Positions 5,629 to 6,619 of a DNA stretch of 6,619 bases are shown here, piece by piece. The position numbers and the translations under genes are program-made. Source of the DNA: an uncultured Lachnospiraceae bacterium (GTDB taxonomy: Bacteria; Bacillota; Clostridia; Lachnospirales; Lachnospiraceae). The notes under the pieces were generated by a model. The model searched no databases and was not told the DNA's origin. It saw only the letters and a program-made list of their open reading frames with translations. Every line of letters begins with the position of its first letter. Positions within the stretch are counted from its first letter, which is position 1. The stretch spans positions 1 to 6,619 of the forward strand of contig USDI01000126.1 of NCBI GenBank assembly GCA_900553305.1, read 5' to 3'.

Positions 5629-6619
5629 TCAGGCCCTCACATCAAAGGAGGTTCCCGACAATACAGAGATATTTTTACTCTGATCCAGGATCTCGCCTAA
5701 GACATTCGTCTGCGTATCCCGGTTGATAAATTCGGCATTCATCGAATAACCGCGCTTATTCAGCCGATCATTCAGCAGATCAATATGCTGTGCAATGAGA
5801 TCCAGTGCGGAATCATCCTGCAGATAAAACTTCGTTGCCACCTTCTGCCCCTGACTTAAGGTAACATGCACATCCACGCTTCCCAGATACTCCATATCCA
5901 GATGCAGCAGTGCACTTACATTGCCGTCCTTTTTTGCGAGGCTCTTCTTATTCGTATAGACAAACAACTCGCCGCTTGTCTCTTTATTGTACATTTTAAG
6001 CGGAATCTGAATATAAGAAAAGTTCTGATTCATCGCATTCATAAAATCCATATTCTGATTCAGATTCGTTACCGTTTTGGCAAGTGCCGTATCGCCTCTT
6101 GCCGGATCGGATAACAGTGCATTCAGACTCTTCATCTGCTGGTTCAGCTTTTCATAGAGCTGATCTACCTTGCCTTCTTCTGCCACTTCTGCAGGCTCTA
6201 AAAGCAGTTGTTTGTTTAGTGTCTCCTTAAATAACTGCTTGAATTCTTTTCCATCCAAAAACCTTCCCAGCTTTTCACTAAAGTCAGGTGTACTTACCTC
6301 ACCTTTCAGGTTCTGGTCAACCAGATGCAGCACCTCTTTGAGTATCTGCTGTCCATTCCCCTTATTGGAAACCAGATTGGAAAGCTGTTCCGGCGATGCG
6401 CCAAGTTCTTTAAGATCCTTATATAGTGCACCATCCGTAAAGTTCTTTTGTAATCCATCTGTCTGTCCTTTCGCGTCAAACGCCTTTGTCATCTCGTTCA
6501 TCGCATTGTAGCGGTATGTTGCCTGCGTGAGCAGTTTTCCATGTGCGTCCTTTTTCGCTATTCGGACAATGTTTCCTCTGCTGTCGCTCTCCTGCACGGA
6601 GACATTTCCGCGCGGGTCG
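5629..6619 (-). CDS. FliK-like (flagellar hook-length control C-domain) protein, 5' end outside window
   Basis: About 329 residues are visible and the frame stays open through the right edge, so the true start lies beyond it; the GTG at 6597 has coding sequence above it. The C-terminal third (from about IQIPLKMYNKETSGELFVYTN to SMNAEFI) resembles the FliK/Flg_hook domain: hydrophobic beta strands, then LDMEYLGSVDVHVTLSQGQKVATKFYL, then a helix ending in LNKRGYSMNAEF. In flagella this domain contacts FlhB to switch export from hook to filament proteins. The middle is helical, hydrophilic and rich in Q, N and K, as in FliK and Bacillus YlqG-type proteins. The visible N-terminus has spaced D-x-x-G motifs and a YRYNAMNEM segment. 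It sits 78 bases upstream of the FlhB-like gene, in the ylqG-ylqH order known in Bacillus. The domain match is moderate because this family diverges quickly. Confidence 0.72.
   Translation of the reverse strand, partial: DPRGNVSVQESDSRGNIVRIAKKDAHGKLLTQATYRYNAMNEMTKAFDAKGQTDGLQKNFTDGALYKDLKELGASPEQLSNLVSNKGNGQQILKEVLHLVDQNLKGEVSTPDFSEKLGRFLDGKEFKQLFKETLNKQLLLEPAEVAEEGKVDQLYEKLNQQMKSLNALLSDPARGDTALAKTVTNLNQNMDFMNAMNQNFSYIQIPLKMYNKETSGELFVYTNKKSLAKKDGNVSALLHLDMEYLGSVDVHVTLSQGQKVATKFYLQDDSALDLIAQHIDLLNDRLNKRGYSMNAEFINRDTQTNVLGEILDQSKNISVLSGTSFDVRA

Noticed and set aside
5395..5700. Plus-strand open frame, rich in Phe and Leu, opposite the FlhB-like gene.
   Set aside because: The hydrophobicity is the mirror of Lys/Glu-rich coding on the other strand; there is no start signal or homology.
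6595..6597. GTG as the start of the FliK-like protein.
   Set aside because: The frame continues upstream with similar sequence (DPRGN) to the window edge, so the gene is truncated by the window rather than starting here.

Overview
The window looks like a piece of a Firmicutes chromosome, most likely class Clostridia and probably Lachnospiraceae. I infer this from mid-range base composition, strong AGGAG-type ribosome binding sites, and the style of the proteins: a divergent Prs, a large multi-spanning kinase with an OmpR-type regulator, and small FliK-like and FlhB-like proteins next to yraN and pgeF. The taxonomic call comes from recalled family resemblance, not from a search.

Layout: positions 1-480 (+) hold the 3' part of a ribose-phosphate pyrophosphokinase gene. 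It converges on everything else, which lies on the minus strand. A perfect 11-bp hairpin at 513-546 is placed to terminate from both sides. In minus-strand order the genes are: a FliK-like protein running off the right edge (5629-6619), a soluble FlhB C-domain-like protein (5248-5550), the YraN nuclease-fold protein (4866-5204, TTG start), the PgeF/YfiH laccase-domain protein (3981-4835), an OmpR-family response regulator (3203-3896) and its histidine kinase (571-3186). The first four are tightly spaced and look like one transcription unit. The two-component pair probably has its own promoter in the 84-bp gap before it, where an 11-bp direct repeat with a 20-bp period sits just upstream of an extended -10-like element.

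Two reading frames are visibly disturbed. The response regulator is split by a +1 frameshift inside its winged-helix domain at about 3381-3395, although both halves are well conserved. The prs frame meets a stop at 16-18, three codons before clear Prs sequence resumes. Two such events in 6.6 kb, one in a gene that is normally kept intact, make assembly or sequencing error a serious possibility. A real lesion in the regulator cannot be excluded.

How the genes work together: the kinase and regulator form one sensory circuit with an unknown ligand. The FliK-like and FlhB-like pair mirrors the two partners of the flagellar export substrate switch, but the FlhB-like member has no membrane part and no NPTH self-cleavage site. 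This is the most intriguing part of the window. YraN and PgeF are widespread, probably housekeeping proteins. I saw no mobile element, CRISPR array, tRNA or rRNA, and no convincing wholly new system.
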